A stretch of 64,000 nt of DNA from Prostheceraeus crozeri (GCA_907163375.1 CAJQUW010006829.1:154114-218113), one strand, 5' to 3'. Positions 23,350 through 33,170 are shown, counted from the first letter of the stretch. Notes: a model not told the origin generated them from the letters alone. A program made the numbers and translations.

Positions 23350-23494
23350 TCCCGAGAACGAACCATCGGCTCTCTTAAGGGCCACCATGGGGCAAGACAT
23401 GATAGAACCTCCTCGCGGTTTGCCCTGGGCAGTCTTCGGACTGGCGAATACTATCATTAAGTTGAATCTGCTATCAGTCAACTTGAACGTTGCA
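23350..23494 (+). repeat. 3'-end cassette, copy 2
   Basis: Second copy of the 145-bp module, beginning 12 nt after the stop of the 88-residue gene. Near-identity between copies suggests a recent duplication or gene conversion. Confidence 0.85.
23368..23383 (+). promoter_or_regulatory. Histone-type 3' stem-loop, copy 2
   Basis: The same 16-nt GGCTCTCTTAAGGGCC, followed by ACC and, after a short spacer, the purine-rich 'GGGGCAAGACATGA'. It lies 30 nt after a stop codon, the usual distance in histone genes. Stem-loop-binding protein and U7 snRNP would be the expected readers. Confidence 0.8.
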
Positions 23495-23495
23495 A

Positions 23496-23939
23496 ATGAA
23501 GTTCGGTGTAATACTTCCTTTCGACGGGCGTTCCTGTAAAGGGCGGCGGTGAAACCCGTAGCTATGTATACCGCAAGGGACATTCGGCAATGGTCAATCT
23601 TGTTAAACCTCTCTGCGTCATGTTTGCAAGTGATTGCCTCTGTCTCAACGTAGTATGCATTCGCGCCAGGGCGACATTTAGCCAACTGTCGAAGGTTGCC
23701 TTATAAACTTTCCATTGCATACGTTATGAGAACCATGAGTTCTACCTGTCTCTATCAATGAGACGAATTGATGAATGGAATGAAATGGGAGGACACTCAC
23801 GCGCCACACGCAACATGACACACTTCTCTCTTCCGTAGTCTAACAAGCTCTTTACACATGGATCGCAGTCGATTGCTATCCCTGTATCAGAAGTGTAAGC
23901 TATCTTAATTTTATTTGACACTATTTCATCTATCATCAT
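23496..23939 (-). CDS. Candidate spliced gene, unknown product
   Basis: A first exon from the ATG at 23,939 ('IDCDPCVKSLLDYG') runs to a strong donor GTGAGT at 23,800. Skipping 23,700-23,800 (acceptor ATAAG) keeps the frame open into 'LAKCRPGANAYYVETEAITC', 'KHDAERFNKIDHCRM' and beyond. The Cys/His spacing and codon use look protein-like. The 3' end is unclear because the frame runs on antisense through the 145-bp cassette, where it is probably not genuine. No family is recognised; splicing is inferred only from the sites. Confidence 0.4.
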
Positions 23940-24086
23940 CGCCCATATGAAATGTTTTAAGATTTACAAGTTAGACTAAGCGTGCTACTATTTCCAAATG
24001 AAAATGTATACATGGTTAAATCATCCACTGAAGCCCCGTTCAAGTAAGTCAGTATGAAAGCAAAGATAATACGAAATAAAAATTTA

Positions 24087-24536
24087 TTATGGCATGTATT
24101 TCAAAAGGTCATCATCGTCAATATCGTCCCAGAGTCTGGCTTCACATAGATAACAAAAACAGTTCAGTTGCTTTAATCGTTCTTCCACTGCGAGCCTCAC
24201 TTTGTCGATGTACTCCCACTCCGCCATAGTTCGTGGCTGGGAGTTAGGGGTGTACCACTCCCATAATTGGTGGAGGAATTTCGTGCTGGTGATCTCCATC
24301 ACATCGTCAGTATCGTACTGGAGATACTTCCACCTCACGCCTGTTAAGTCGGGACACTCCTTCTCACATACACTCTCCTCTTCCTCATCCGCTGGTAATG
24401 ACAACTTTCTGATATTGTCCAGTCGGTACACCTTCTCTACCTTCCCCTTCGTTGGAGCGTTTGGTGCAACGAGCGCCTTTGGTGTTGAGCATGGATAAGA
24501 GAATTTTGTGTTTGGTGTTGTCGGAGGGCTTGTCAT
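24087..24536 (-). CDS. Acidic 149-residue protein, unknown
   Basis: The protein has a Ser/Thr/Pro-rich start, a basic patch (about residues 28-45), an acidic centre, a Trp-rich stretch, a helix, a CFCYLC motif and a very acidic tail (DDIDDDD). The tail resembles a transactivation segment, but that is speculation. The gene diverges from the polymerase gene, sharing the ~250-bp region with two CCAAT boxes. A poly(A) signal in minus orientation overlaps its end at about 24,083. Confidence 0.6.
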   Translation of the reverse strand: MTSPPTTPNTKFSYPCSTPKALVAPNAPTKGKVEKVYRLDNIRKLSLPADEEEESVCEKECPDLTGVRWKYLQYDTDDVMEITSTKFLHQLWEWYTPNSQPRTMAEWEYIDKVRLAVEERLKQLNCFCYLCEARLWDDIDDDDLLKYMP

Positions 24537-24587
24537 GTTGACTGTGAATAATAACTTTGAAATGTTTTCTAATTCTTAAGTATCAAC

Positions 24588-24665
24588 AAGCAACCAATCA
24601 GAATGAACAGCCAATGAATGATGAATACGAAAGTATATATGTAAAGTGACATTCGTGTCATTTCA
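24588..24665 (+). promoter_or_regulatory. Polymerase promoter, possibly bidirectional
   Basis: Two CCAAT boxes (caACCAATcag near 24,592 and caGCCAATgaa near 24,610) precede TATATATG (24,634-24,641) and TCATTTCA (24,658-24,665). CCAAT boxes in either orientation could also serve the divergent 149-residue gene. Confidence 0.55.
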
Positions 24666-24793
24666 CTCTGTCTTTGTGGCATATAAGTGAAGTGTTCTCT
24701 GGCGAATTCTATATTTGAGGCGTACAAGTGAACTGCTCTCTCGTGAAGTCTCTATCTTGTTGAAGTATCAACCTTAAACTCGATTTCGTTGAA

Positions 24794-24863
24794 ATGGTAA
24801 GTTGAAAATTTCTTCACTCATCTCCCTCAAACGTGTGGCTAATAGCATCTTCCTCAATTTCAG
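24794..24863 (+). other. ATG-only first exon end plus 67-nt intron
   Basis: ATG at 24,794-24,796 is followed directly by the donor GTAAGT. The acceptor 'cctcaatttcag' ends at 24,863, and the next exon begins GTATCAACTTCATC. The minus-strand gene at the other end has the same design (ATG|GTAAGT, 68-nt intron). Here the downstream frame meets a stop before reaching the polymerase frame, so another intron or a mutation must lie between. Confidence 0.5.
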
Positions 24864-24966
24864 GTATCAACTTCATCACCAACACCCTCCTTCTCGAGGA
24901 AAGTTTAGAGTTGTTGAGTCAAAGTAGGTTGTAACAATACACTGAGACTTGAACAGAGATGATAGA

Positions 24967-27900
24967 ATGATTTCTCTTTCAGGTGATGTGAGTTCCAGCT
25001 CAGGACTCTCGCGACAAGGCAACGAGTGGGAATGTGCCGACTGCGGACATATGTTTGCAAGGAAGCACAGTCTCCTTCGACACATCAAACAACGTGTGTG
25101 TCAACGCAAAGCGGCGTCAATCTCCGGAGGTGAAGTTGATTCTGACGATGACATCTCCTTTCCTTGCGATTTGTGCCCTCTTTCTTTTGATAGTCACTTT
25201 CAGCGATCTTCGCACAGACTTCAACACACGCATGCAAATGATCACTACACCAACGGTACCTCTACCATCTCCCTCATTGATGTTTCACACAATAATTTAG
25301 TACGCGACTACTGCATGGAGTCCAATACTCAAATAGTAGATTTTCCTGAGTGGCTCCTTCAAAATTCTAACATTATCGAAGCGCTCTTCAACAATTTAGA
25401 CAATTTTAGAATGAAGGCGCTCATCTACCTCAAACTAAAATATATTAAGATAGATTTTCAAACGGGTCAAGTGACGGAGAGAATACAGTTTCATGTTCCT
25501 TCCTCTTCCGCAACTGAAGTTGTAGACTGCGAGTCTTGGCTAAATTTTCACATTCAATGTTTAAAATCAAATGTAGATAAATTCAATCAACGCGACAGCG
25601 CTCTCATTTTTGATGGTGTGGACTCAGTCATATTCAAAATTTCCCTATTAGAAAGTCATGCAGCTCGAGGCACATTTAAACTACCAAAAACGTTGTATAA
25701 TAAGAAAGCTGTCATCAATGTCGATTGTAAATCACAGTGTTTCAAATATGCAGTCCTATCCGTCCTTCACTATAATGATATCAACGCGAATCGAAATCAT
25801 ACCTATAGCTATAGACAGTGGGAGGATGAACTAGACTTTGAAGGTTGTGATAGTAACAACATGAAAATCAAAGATGTAGAAACGTTCGAAAAACATAATA
25901 ATATTAAAATTGTCGTTCACGTGTGGGAGAAGGGGTTGAAGGGTGCCCGCTATAATTCACGTTCAACTTGTCATGAACGTGTAGTCAACCTCTTATTAGT
26001 AAAACAAGATGATAGCGAGGAATGGCACTACTGTGGTATTCCCAAAATCTCTCGCTTGTACACTCACTTGGGGCACTCTAAAAGAGGTGAACATTTTGTA
26101 TGCGACCGCTGCATCCGCTCCTTTTGGAGTAAAGATAAATTTGAAACTCACTATGGTGCAAGCGAGGTAAACTACAAATGGAACGCATGCCCAAAGATAA
26201 AATATTTTCACATAGGGATAATGGTGACGAATTAAGTCCCCTGCGTGTCATTTACGCAGACATAGAATGCTACATTGATGATATCATCCAAAAGCCAGCA
26301 GCCATATCCTGCTATGAAGTATGGCATGACCACTTTAGGAATAGACAAAACAAAATGCATACTTGGCAAGGTGAAGATTGCATTTCAAAATTTCTAGAAT
26401 TTCTCGATAAAGCTGCTAAATTTCAACAATCATATGATTCCCAATTGCAGCGTAAGTCACTACATATGTCAGATGAAGACAAACAAAAATTTGAAAGTTG
26501 CACATCCTGTCCTAAATGTCATAAAACGTTTGATGACGATAAAATTAAGAAAGTGCGTGATCATGATCACATCACTGGTAAATTTAGAAACGCACTCTGC
26601 TCCAAATGTAACTTTTCACTTAGGTTGAGACGTCGTGTACTACCCGTCATTTTTCATAACTTTAAGGGCTATGACAGTCATATGCTCATAAAAGGAGGGT
26701 TGAGCCAGATGAAATCGTGGCAGTTTAATGTAATAGCACAAACGAGAGAAAATTCATGGCAATGACAGCGAAAGTACCAGTAGATAAAACTAAAGAAAAT
26801 AAGACATTCTTCTTCGAAATAAAATTTTTAGATTCATTTCAATTCATGTCAGCGTCACTAGCTTCTCTCGTTCGTAATCTCAAGTTTCTTCCCCATAGTC
26901 AAACTTTGAAGAAACACTATCCAAACTTAACGGATGAAATAATCACTCGCAAAGGAGTCTTTCCTTATGCGTATTTTAGCTCAATGTCTAAACTAAATGA
27001 AACAACCCTTCCTTCCATTGACAAATTCCAAAACGATTTGACGGGTGAAGATTGTCCAGTATAGGACTATGAACATGCTCAAGAGGCATGGTTAAAATTT
27101 GATTGTAAAACGTTTGGCGATTATATGATCGCTTACTTAGAATTAGATGTCATTTTGCTGGCTGATGTCTTTCAGGAATTTCGACGAGTGGCATTAGAAG
27201 AAGACAAATTAGATCCTGTCCACTTTGTCAGTCTGCCAGCCATGTCCTTTAAATCAGCCTTTAAAATGACTGGTGAGACCATTCATCTCCTACAAGACCC
27301 GGAGATGTATAATATATTTGAGCGCGGAATACGCGGTGGTCTCACATTTGTAAATAAACATCATATAAAATCTGAAACAGTAGGTGATGATCATATCCAC
27401 CTGAAGTACTATGACCAAAATAATTTATATGGCAGTTCACTGTCTAAACCACAACCTCATTCCGAGTTTAGTTGGTTAAATCAAGATGAGCTTGAGTATT
27501 ACTCCAACCCTTCAAACATACTGAAGATTCCAGATGAAGGTGATTGGGGATATTATTTTGAAGTGGATTTGATTTATCCAAATAGCATTAAAAATAAAAC
27601 TTCTGATTTCCCACTCGCACCTGAATCTGGTGAAGTGACTGAAGATATGTTTTCACCATTCATGTCACAATTTCATAATAACTTAACAGAGTGTGGACAG
27701 CCAAGGTACAAACCATGCCGCAAACTTTTACTCACCCAATATGATAAGAAAAATTATCTCGTACACTTCTGCATATTAAAATTCTATTTAGAAATGGGCA
27801 TGCTTCTAAAGTCAGTTCACCGCATTATCAAATTTAGACAGAAAGCCTTCCTGAAACCCTACATAGATAGTAACAGTCAAAAACGTGCACTCGCCCAAAA

Positions 27901-28762
27901 TAATTTTGAAAACGATTTTTATAAATATAAGAATAACAGTCTTTTCGGAAAGACCATGGAGGATGTTAGAAAACGTATGAACTACAAACTAGTCGTTGAT
28001 GAACAAAAATATCACAAATTGACCTCATCATCTCTTTTCATTGATAGAGACATCATCGATGAGGATCTTGTAGGTGTTAAAATGATAAAATCTGAAGTTG
28101 AGTTGTGCAAACCCATCTATATTGGGCAAGCCGATTTAGATTATTCCAAGCTTGAAATGTATCAACTCTTCTACAACATATTAAAACCATGCCCTCTCGT
28201 AAAAGAGGTTCGCTTGCTGGGTGGTGATACAGATAGTTTCTTTTTAGGAATTACCACTCAAAAAGATTTAAATTTTAATGAAGTAGGCAAGTCATTAGAA
28301 AAATATTTCGACACATCTAACTACAATCCCACTCATCCACTCTATTCCATACAGAATAAAGCCAAACTTGGTTGTTTTAAGGATGAAACAGCAGGAAAGG
28401 AAATAGATGAAATGATTCTCCTCTGTCCTAAAATGTATTCCATGAAATTAAAAGAATGTGCAGATAGTATTAAGCGTGCTAAAGGTATATCAAAATCCAT
28501 TGTTCATAAAATGAAACATCGGTCCTATAAGAAGGCCTATAAAAATAAAACTATAACGTTTGTCAATATGACAATCTTAAAATCTCAAGTTCATACTGTG
28601 AAAACCCACACGTTCAAGAAACGAGCGCTTTCAGCATGGGAGGATAAGAGGTGTTGGATAAGACATAACACATCTCTTCCACATGGACATCCTGACACAA
28701 ACATACCTCCACCCAAAAGAATAAAACTAACGCTACCACATTCAGGAGATGTATTGACATAA
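24967..28762 (+). pseudogene. polB: Protein-primed family B DNA polymerase (broken)
   Basis: Polinton polymerase. The first part (to ~26,200) has C2H2-type zinc-finger motifs ('CADCGHMFARKHSLLRH', 'CDLCPLSFDSH') and a later CxxC...H. Next are exonuclease motifs: Exo I 'YADIEC' near 26,250, Exo II 'FHNFKGYDSH' near 26,660 and Exo III 'YLELDVILLAD' near 27,140. The polymerase palm follows: motif A 'YYDQNNLYGSSLS' (~27,410), motif B 'NNSLFGKTM' (~27,935) and motif C 'GGDTDSFFLG' (~28,225). It is broken by two frameshifts (about 26,190-26,210 and 26,745-26,760) and an in-frame TAG at 27,062-27,064. All catalytic motifs survive, so inactivation looks recent. The true N-terminus is probably spliced. 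Confidence 0.93.
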
Positions 28763-28794
28763 TCAACTTTAACTCAGTATTTTGATGTTGCTTT

Positions 28795-28890
28795 TTGTAG
28801 ATATACATGGTTGTTTTATGTATCGCATGAGATCGTTTCTTCCTTGTGAATATATGCCCACAGTCAGCCCATTCCCCCTTTATCTGTGAA
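28795..28890 (-). pseudogene. Antisense relic of the polymerase zinc-finger segment
   Basis: The minus strand reads 'EWADCGHIFTRKKRSHAIHK', clearly related at both protein and DNA level to the finger 'WECADCGHMFARKHSLLRHI' coded near 25,030-25,085 on the plus strand. About 60-70 bp are shared. It is too short to be a gene. Confidence 0.55.
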
Positions 28891-28912
28891 AAGAATTTTT
28901 CATACACATATT

Positions 28913-28926
28913 TTTATTTCAATAAA
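28913..28926. terminator. Back-to-back poly(A) signals
   Basis: TTTATT (28,913-28,918; AATAAA on the minus strand) and AATAAA (28,921-28,926, plus) sit between the convergent polymerase and LPSN genes. Confidence 0.6.
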
Positions 28927-28941
28927 CATATCACAATGACT

Positions 28942-30462
28942 TCACTTTGTTTTCCGAAACACTAAAGTTACGAGGGATTTAGTATCTTTCACATGGATGC
29001 ACTCTTGTAAACCATTGGTAATTTTGATAGCAATAGAGGGTATAGTTTGTTTGACGACGGGATGATAGAAAATAGATTCAAACATCTGCTCGACTATTCC
29101 ATATGAAGCGTCTTTATCATGAATGAAATCACGTAAAATGTATTCTTTTTTCTCACCAACAGAAATAGGAAGAATCAAATCACTTTGAATGTAAAGGTGC
29201 TGTTCATGTTTATCAAGTGTCATTGGTGTTTCTATACCAATCGTATGCGCAGCAGTAAACACAGTTTGTAGCATTGAAAAACCAAAGAGTTTTTTCAAAT
29301 TTTTACTCAACTGACATTGAATGTCATCACCCAGTTTCAGAACAACGCGATGATTTTCAATTGAAAACGAAATGTGGTGTGTCTTTACATCATATTTACT
29401 TTTCATCACATGCTTCAACTTCTGTTGTATATAAGGATTTACTACATGAATGAAGCTTTCAACTGTATGATATAGACGCGGCATTATATTGATAGCAACT
29501 TTAGATTCTTCATAAGACTGGTAAATTTTCTTGATGCGATCACCATAGATGCCCACCCACCATTCATCATTAACTGAATCAGCTTTAGTGTGATATTCAT
29601 GAGAAGCATACACCACACCGCTTCCAATAATAGGTGTATAATGTCTTACAAAATGACGCAAGGTTGGAGAGAAATAAACTGTAAGTTTGTCATTATATTT
29701 CTGAATAACCAACTTATTTTTGTCCGCCATAATTTTCTCTCCATACTTCTTACACACAGTCTCATTCCATCGTTTTACTAACTCAATAAGTGATAAAGGT
29801 TGAACACCACGCTTTTTCAAAATGATGCGTTCTTCACATTCTACAACATCTTCATCAAATATTTTAAATCTATAATGAAATTTGTTGATTCGATTTGAAT
29901 AAACTTTTTTAACATTTGCAGTAGCAATTGACATTAGATGTAGTCCATGACCAAAACCGAGATGTGGATAGAATTCATTATCCAACCTCAGTGTAAGACC
30001 TCTAGTAAAAGAATGAAAGCGAAGGAACTGTCTCCTACTCCAATGATAGATAGTAAACTCATAAGCTTTCTGATTTTTATTCTTCATGATGGAAGTATTA
30101 CCACTGTTGAATGCCTTAATAATTTTCTCATTCCCAAATGGTTCATAATAATCTGATTTTATCTGAATCCATTCATAGTTCCACTTTCCATCTGATGTTA
30201 AATTGTATGGGAACTGGAATGCATTATTCATCGTTATTCCATCATGGGTGCGAGGAGTCAATATCATTTCTTCCAAATAATTCACATTCTGAATATTGCT
30301 ATCATAGCAAATACTAGAAACGCCAACCTCCCATTCACCTTCTAAATGTAGTGGGCGATTTAATTCTACTCGATAGTGTGATGGTTTATTTTTGGGAAAT
30401 TTATTCATAGAAGCATTACTGGGTAAGTAGATTAGAAACGAGTCCTTATTTTCACTTTCCAT
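28942..30462 (-). CDS. Conserved Polinton protein, LPSN family, intact
   Basis: A 506-residue protein from the ATG at 30,462. The N-terminus 'FLIYLPSNASMNKFPKNKPS' followed by 'LEGEWEVGV' is the hallmark of a family found next to capsid genes in animal Polintons and adintovirus-like elements (from memory). It is beta-rich with no enzyme motif, so a virion role such as vertex, fibre or minor capsid is likely but unproven. A related, broken copy lies directly upstream at 30,503-31,860 in the same orientation, 40 bp away. This copy is free of stops. Confidence 0.75.
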   Translation of the reverse strand: MESENKDSFLIYLPSNASMNKFPKNKPSHYRVELNRPLHLEGEWEVGVSSICYDSNIQNVNYLEEMILTPRTHDGITMNNAFQFPYNLTSDGKWNYEWIQIKSDYYEPFGNEKIIKAFNSGNTSIMKNKNQKAYEFTIYHWSRRQFLRFHSFTRGLTLRLDNEFYPHLGFGHGLHLMSIATANVKKVYSNRINKFHYRFKIFDEDVVECEERIILKKRGVQPLSLIELVKRWNETVCKKYGEKIMADKNKLVIQKYNDKLTVYFSPTLRHFVRHYTPIIGSGVVYASHEYHTKADSVNDEWWVGIYGDRIKKIYQSYEESKVAINIMPRLYHTVESFIHVVNPYIQQKLKHVMKSKYDVKTHHISFSIENHRVVLKLGDDIQCQLSKNLKKLFGFSMLQTVFTAAHTIGIETPMTLDKHEQHLYIQSDLILPISVGEKKEYILRDFIHDKDASYGIVEQMFESIFYHPVVKQTIPSIAIKITNGLQECIHVKDTKSLVTLVFRKTK

Positions 30463-30502
30463 ATTATTCACATTGGAAAATATATATTAGCATACTTTTG
30501 CA

Positions 30503-31860
30503 TTAACTCTTCATTCGGAAATGGAGTGTGATACTTGTCACAGCATCTTTATGAAAAGGAATCAACGCACCAGCATCGTCATAAATTGCAATATCAATTT
30601 GTGGGATGTAGTTTGATTTAGTATAATGCACTTTCTTGAAAGTATGCTCAGATAAAATACTGCAGCTTTTTGGCTGGTATGGTATCATTGCTAGCAATGG
30701 AGCTTCAACATCTCCCACACGTACATCTTCACCAATATTGGAATATATCTGAAAATAGCTAATACGACGCGATAGCGACATGTCTGCGCTAGCTTTGGTT
30801 ACAGTACCACTTTTAAAGATATTTTGATCAAAACCTAAAATGTCCATTAGAGTTTTATCCATAATTAGTTCAATACCTATTCCACTTATAGTGAGAGACA
30901 AAGTACCTTCTTTTTCAGAAAATAAAATATGTTGCTCATTAATCACTTCATTTAAATAATCTACAACCAATTTAACTGAAGTAATGATGCGAGGCATCAA
31001 CACTCTTGTTTCATGTAAGATACCACCTAAAGGCTCTACACACTTTCTGTATAAAGATACGGTCCATTCTGTATCAAATTGATTTGACCTTTCACATGGT
31101 AAATGTTGCATATCAAATTTTCCATGAACAGCTGCAGAATGATGTCGCAAGAACTGATGAAAATCTTTTGAACAAACTAATACTAGATCATCATCATTTA
31201 ATTTACTTATTGCAATATGATTAGATGATTTGATATAAGTCAATGTTGCCACTTGTTTACCATCAACTCGAAGGAGATAATTAAATTTCTTCAATAATGT
31301 TTCAGGAGTCATGTTTGTCTTTCTTGGCTTAATCACAATCTTCTTCACCAACTTCTTTTCATTTCTTGGAATAAGATCTACATAATAAGCTTCCTCTCGA
31401 TATATTAACTGTTTATAACCACTTATGTGGTAATTAACGTTAAAATTATCATAGCCTGTTAAGGCGCTAGCGAGGTAACCTAAATCATTTCTTAAACTTG
31501 GACTTAAACCAACAATCCAATCTTTCTCAACTACATGATGTACATAAGTATGATCATCATTGTGCGGAGTAAATTGGACAATATGTTTACTCGCTTTATT
31601 CAGGAAATCATATTAAACTTTTTACATAATAAGAGATCTTTCTTTGGCCACTGTGGAATGTACACTCGGCAGCCCTTTTCACATTGGTAAGCAGCTGTAC
31701 GTCTCATATTAATAGTCATCACCTCATGATCAAAAGTATAGACACAGTTGCTATAAACAAGTTGAGTGACACCCACTTCCCAATTTCCATTTAGCTGTTG
31801 TGTATGATCAATGGGAGTAGAAAAGAGTGCGATTACTAGCAAATCTATTTGCGGCCGCAT
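30503..31860 (-). pseudogene. LPSN-family paralogue with a frameshift
   Basis: The ATG at 31,860 opens a frame with 'LNGNWEVGVTQLVYSN', the family's N-terminal signature (the LPSN tip itself is degraded). A frameshift near 31,600 moves the reading frame, which then stays open through about 370 codons to 'ITLHFR' near the stop, the typical C-terminus of the family ('IPF...ITLHFR'). It diverges by 63 bp from the PC4-like gene. Confidence 0.7.
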
Positions 31861-31923
31861 TGCTAAGCAAAATATGATAAAACGACATTTTTATATTGCT
31901 GATCTGTGACTTTGCATAACATC
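31861..31923. promoter_or_regulatory. 63-bp divergent promoter region
   Basis: Only 63 bp separate the ATGs of the minus-strand LPSN paralogue and the plus-strand PC4-like gene. The space is A/T-rich with a central 'tttttatattgc'. Both transcripts must start here or inside the neighbouring genes. Confidence 0.4.
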
Positions 31924-32280
31924 ATGAAGACTTGGATTTTGGACTCTCTACAATATATCAGAGTTGATCGTGATGGAAACGTACATTTCTAAAATTCTCA
32001 TGGTCATACATCAAGAGGTATTACATTAACATGGCGACAATTTGTCAACCTCAATGATATCATGAGGGATTTGGAATATTTTGAAACATTAAAATTCATC
32101 TCCTTGGGTGATCAAGTTTGGCTTCAACATTATAGAAATGAAATTCAAATCTGCCATTCTCATTCCGCAAACTGTTTCTCATTTCGCAAATACAATTGGG
32201 AGAAGTATAGAAGATACATACATCGCTCCATCATGACATTTATTCGTCGTGAGTTCATCGCCCTACTATGCAAATCTTAA
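31924..32280 (+). pseudogene. Possible PC4-like protein 1 (one stop)
   Basis: 118 codons from the ATG at 31,924, interrupted by TAA at 31,990-31,992. It appears to contain two repeats of 'strands then helix': 'RGITLTWRQFVNLNDIM' ends the first and 'SFRKYNWEKYRRYIHRSI' the second. The 'G-I-(S/T)-L-T-xx-(Q/W)-(W/F)' pattern before a helix recalls the single-stranded-DNA-binding PC4/p15 coactivator fold. This is a fold-level guess. A clear paralogue follows at 32,303 with the same spacing. Confidence 0.4.
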
Positions 32281-32302
32281 TCAGACATGACTACCACACA
32301 TC

Positions 32303-32953
32303 ATGAGTTGGAAATTAGATTCTCTACAACGTATTGAAACGGATCATGATCGAAACGTCTATTTCAAAGATTCAACTGGAAATGTGAGAAGAGAGTTTGC
32401 TTTATCTTATCGTCATTTTCAGTCTCTACATCATATCATGAAGGATTTGAAATACTTCTACATGAAAAGACATTCACGTATTGGAAATCGCATCTGGCTG
32501 CGCGTCAACAATCGGCGAATTCAACTCTATCATTCCCAACTCCATACTAACTTCACATTTCATCAAGGTAGTTGGGAGAAGCATAAAAGGAAGGTACATC
32601 GCTCAATTTACTCATTCTGTCATCATGAAGCGCCATCGCTACACCATCGTCAACATTCTCCGTCGCTTCAGACTCTACACCAAAATCGATCTCACAACAT
32701 TACACCAACACCTTCCAAACAGCAAGTATTACCCGGGCCGACCTCAAATGTTAGTGGTGAAGATGAACAATTCACGGAATCTTCAACTCTTCCCAAATGG
32801 GACTGTACAGATTCTCGGCGCCCTTTCTCATTCATCGGCGCAGTCAATGCGCTTAGAGCTACAAAGACTACTACGTCGGATATGGAAGAGGGAGAGGTGT
32901 GTGATGTCGAATCTGACTGTGGACAATATGGTGATCTCTACTCAATTGAGTGA
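32303..32953 (+). CDS. Possible PC4-like protein 2
   Basis: It starts 'MSWKLDSLQRIETDHDRNVY' and is related along its first ~108 residues to the upstream gene (LDSLQ, then FALSYRHFQSLHHIMKDLKYF, then IGNRIWLRVNNRRIQL, then WEKHKRKVHRSI). No stop interrupts it. After residue ~108 the frame continues for another ~108 Ser/Thr/His-rich residues that overlap the TBP-like gene in a different frame. Since the paralogue ends at 118, this tail is probably due to loss of the original stop, unless it is true overprinting. Confidence 0.5.
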   Translation: MSWKLDSLQRIETDHDRNVYFKDSTGNVRREFALSYRHFQSLHHIMKDLKYFYMKRHSRIGNRIWLRVNNRRIQLYHSQLHTNFTFHQGSWEKHKRKVHRSIYSFCHHEAPSLHHRQHSPSLQTLHQNRSHNITPTPSKQQVLPGPTSNVSGEDEQFTESSTLPKWDCTDSRRPFSFIGAVNALRATKTTTSDMEEGEVCDVESDCGQYGDLYSIE

Positions 32954-33170
32954 CAGTCTATCATTTTTGAAGATCCGTACCAGCAGTTACAGTTTGTGTT
33001 ATGAACCCGAACTTTTTCCTGCAGCTCTCATTAGTTGTTGGTTACCTGTGCATGTGGCAATCTTTCATGATAGTAAAGTGATCATTACTGGATTAAAATC
33101 TCATGTACAAGCAAATGCGATCCTAGACTATCTCATCGAGTATGTGCGTACCCAGCGGATTGTAAAATAA
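32625..33170 (+). CDS. TATA-binding-protein-like factor
   Basis: An intact 181-residue protein, the size of the conserved TBP core, with two direct repeats. Repeat 1 (about 7-90): 'YTIVNILRRFRLYTKIDL', then 'NSKYYPGRPQMLVVKM', then 'LQLFPNGTVQILGA'. Repeat 2 (about 96-178): 'NLTVDNMVIS', then 'YSLCYEPELFPAALI', then 'VAIFHDSKVIITGLK'. Three of the four DNA-kinking phenylalanines of TBP are in place (F56, F131, F147); the fourth position is Q41. The TFIIB-contacting stirrup YEPELFP of cellular TBP is kept exactly (residues 126-132). It lies on the plus strand after the PC4-like genes and its stop overlaps a poly(A) signal. It could direct transcription from the element's TATA promoters. Not a copied host exon in any obvious way, as most residues differ from animal TBP. 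Confidence 0.85.
   Translation: MKRHRYTIVNILRRFRLYTKIDLTTLHQHLPNSKYYPGRPQMLVVKMNNSRNLQLFPNGTVQILGALSHSSAQSMRLELQRLLRRIWKRERCVMSNLTVDNMVISTQLSDSLSFLKIRTSSYSLCYEPELFPAALISCWLPVHVAIFHDSKVIITGLKSHVQANAILDYLIEYVRTQRIVK

Noticed and set aside
23239-23495. Minus-strand frame running through the 145-bp cassette and the 88-residue gene
   Set aside because: Antisense to a well-supported mini-gene and its stem-loop; only the part right of 23,496 is considered as a candidate.
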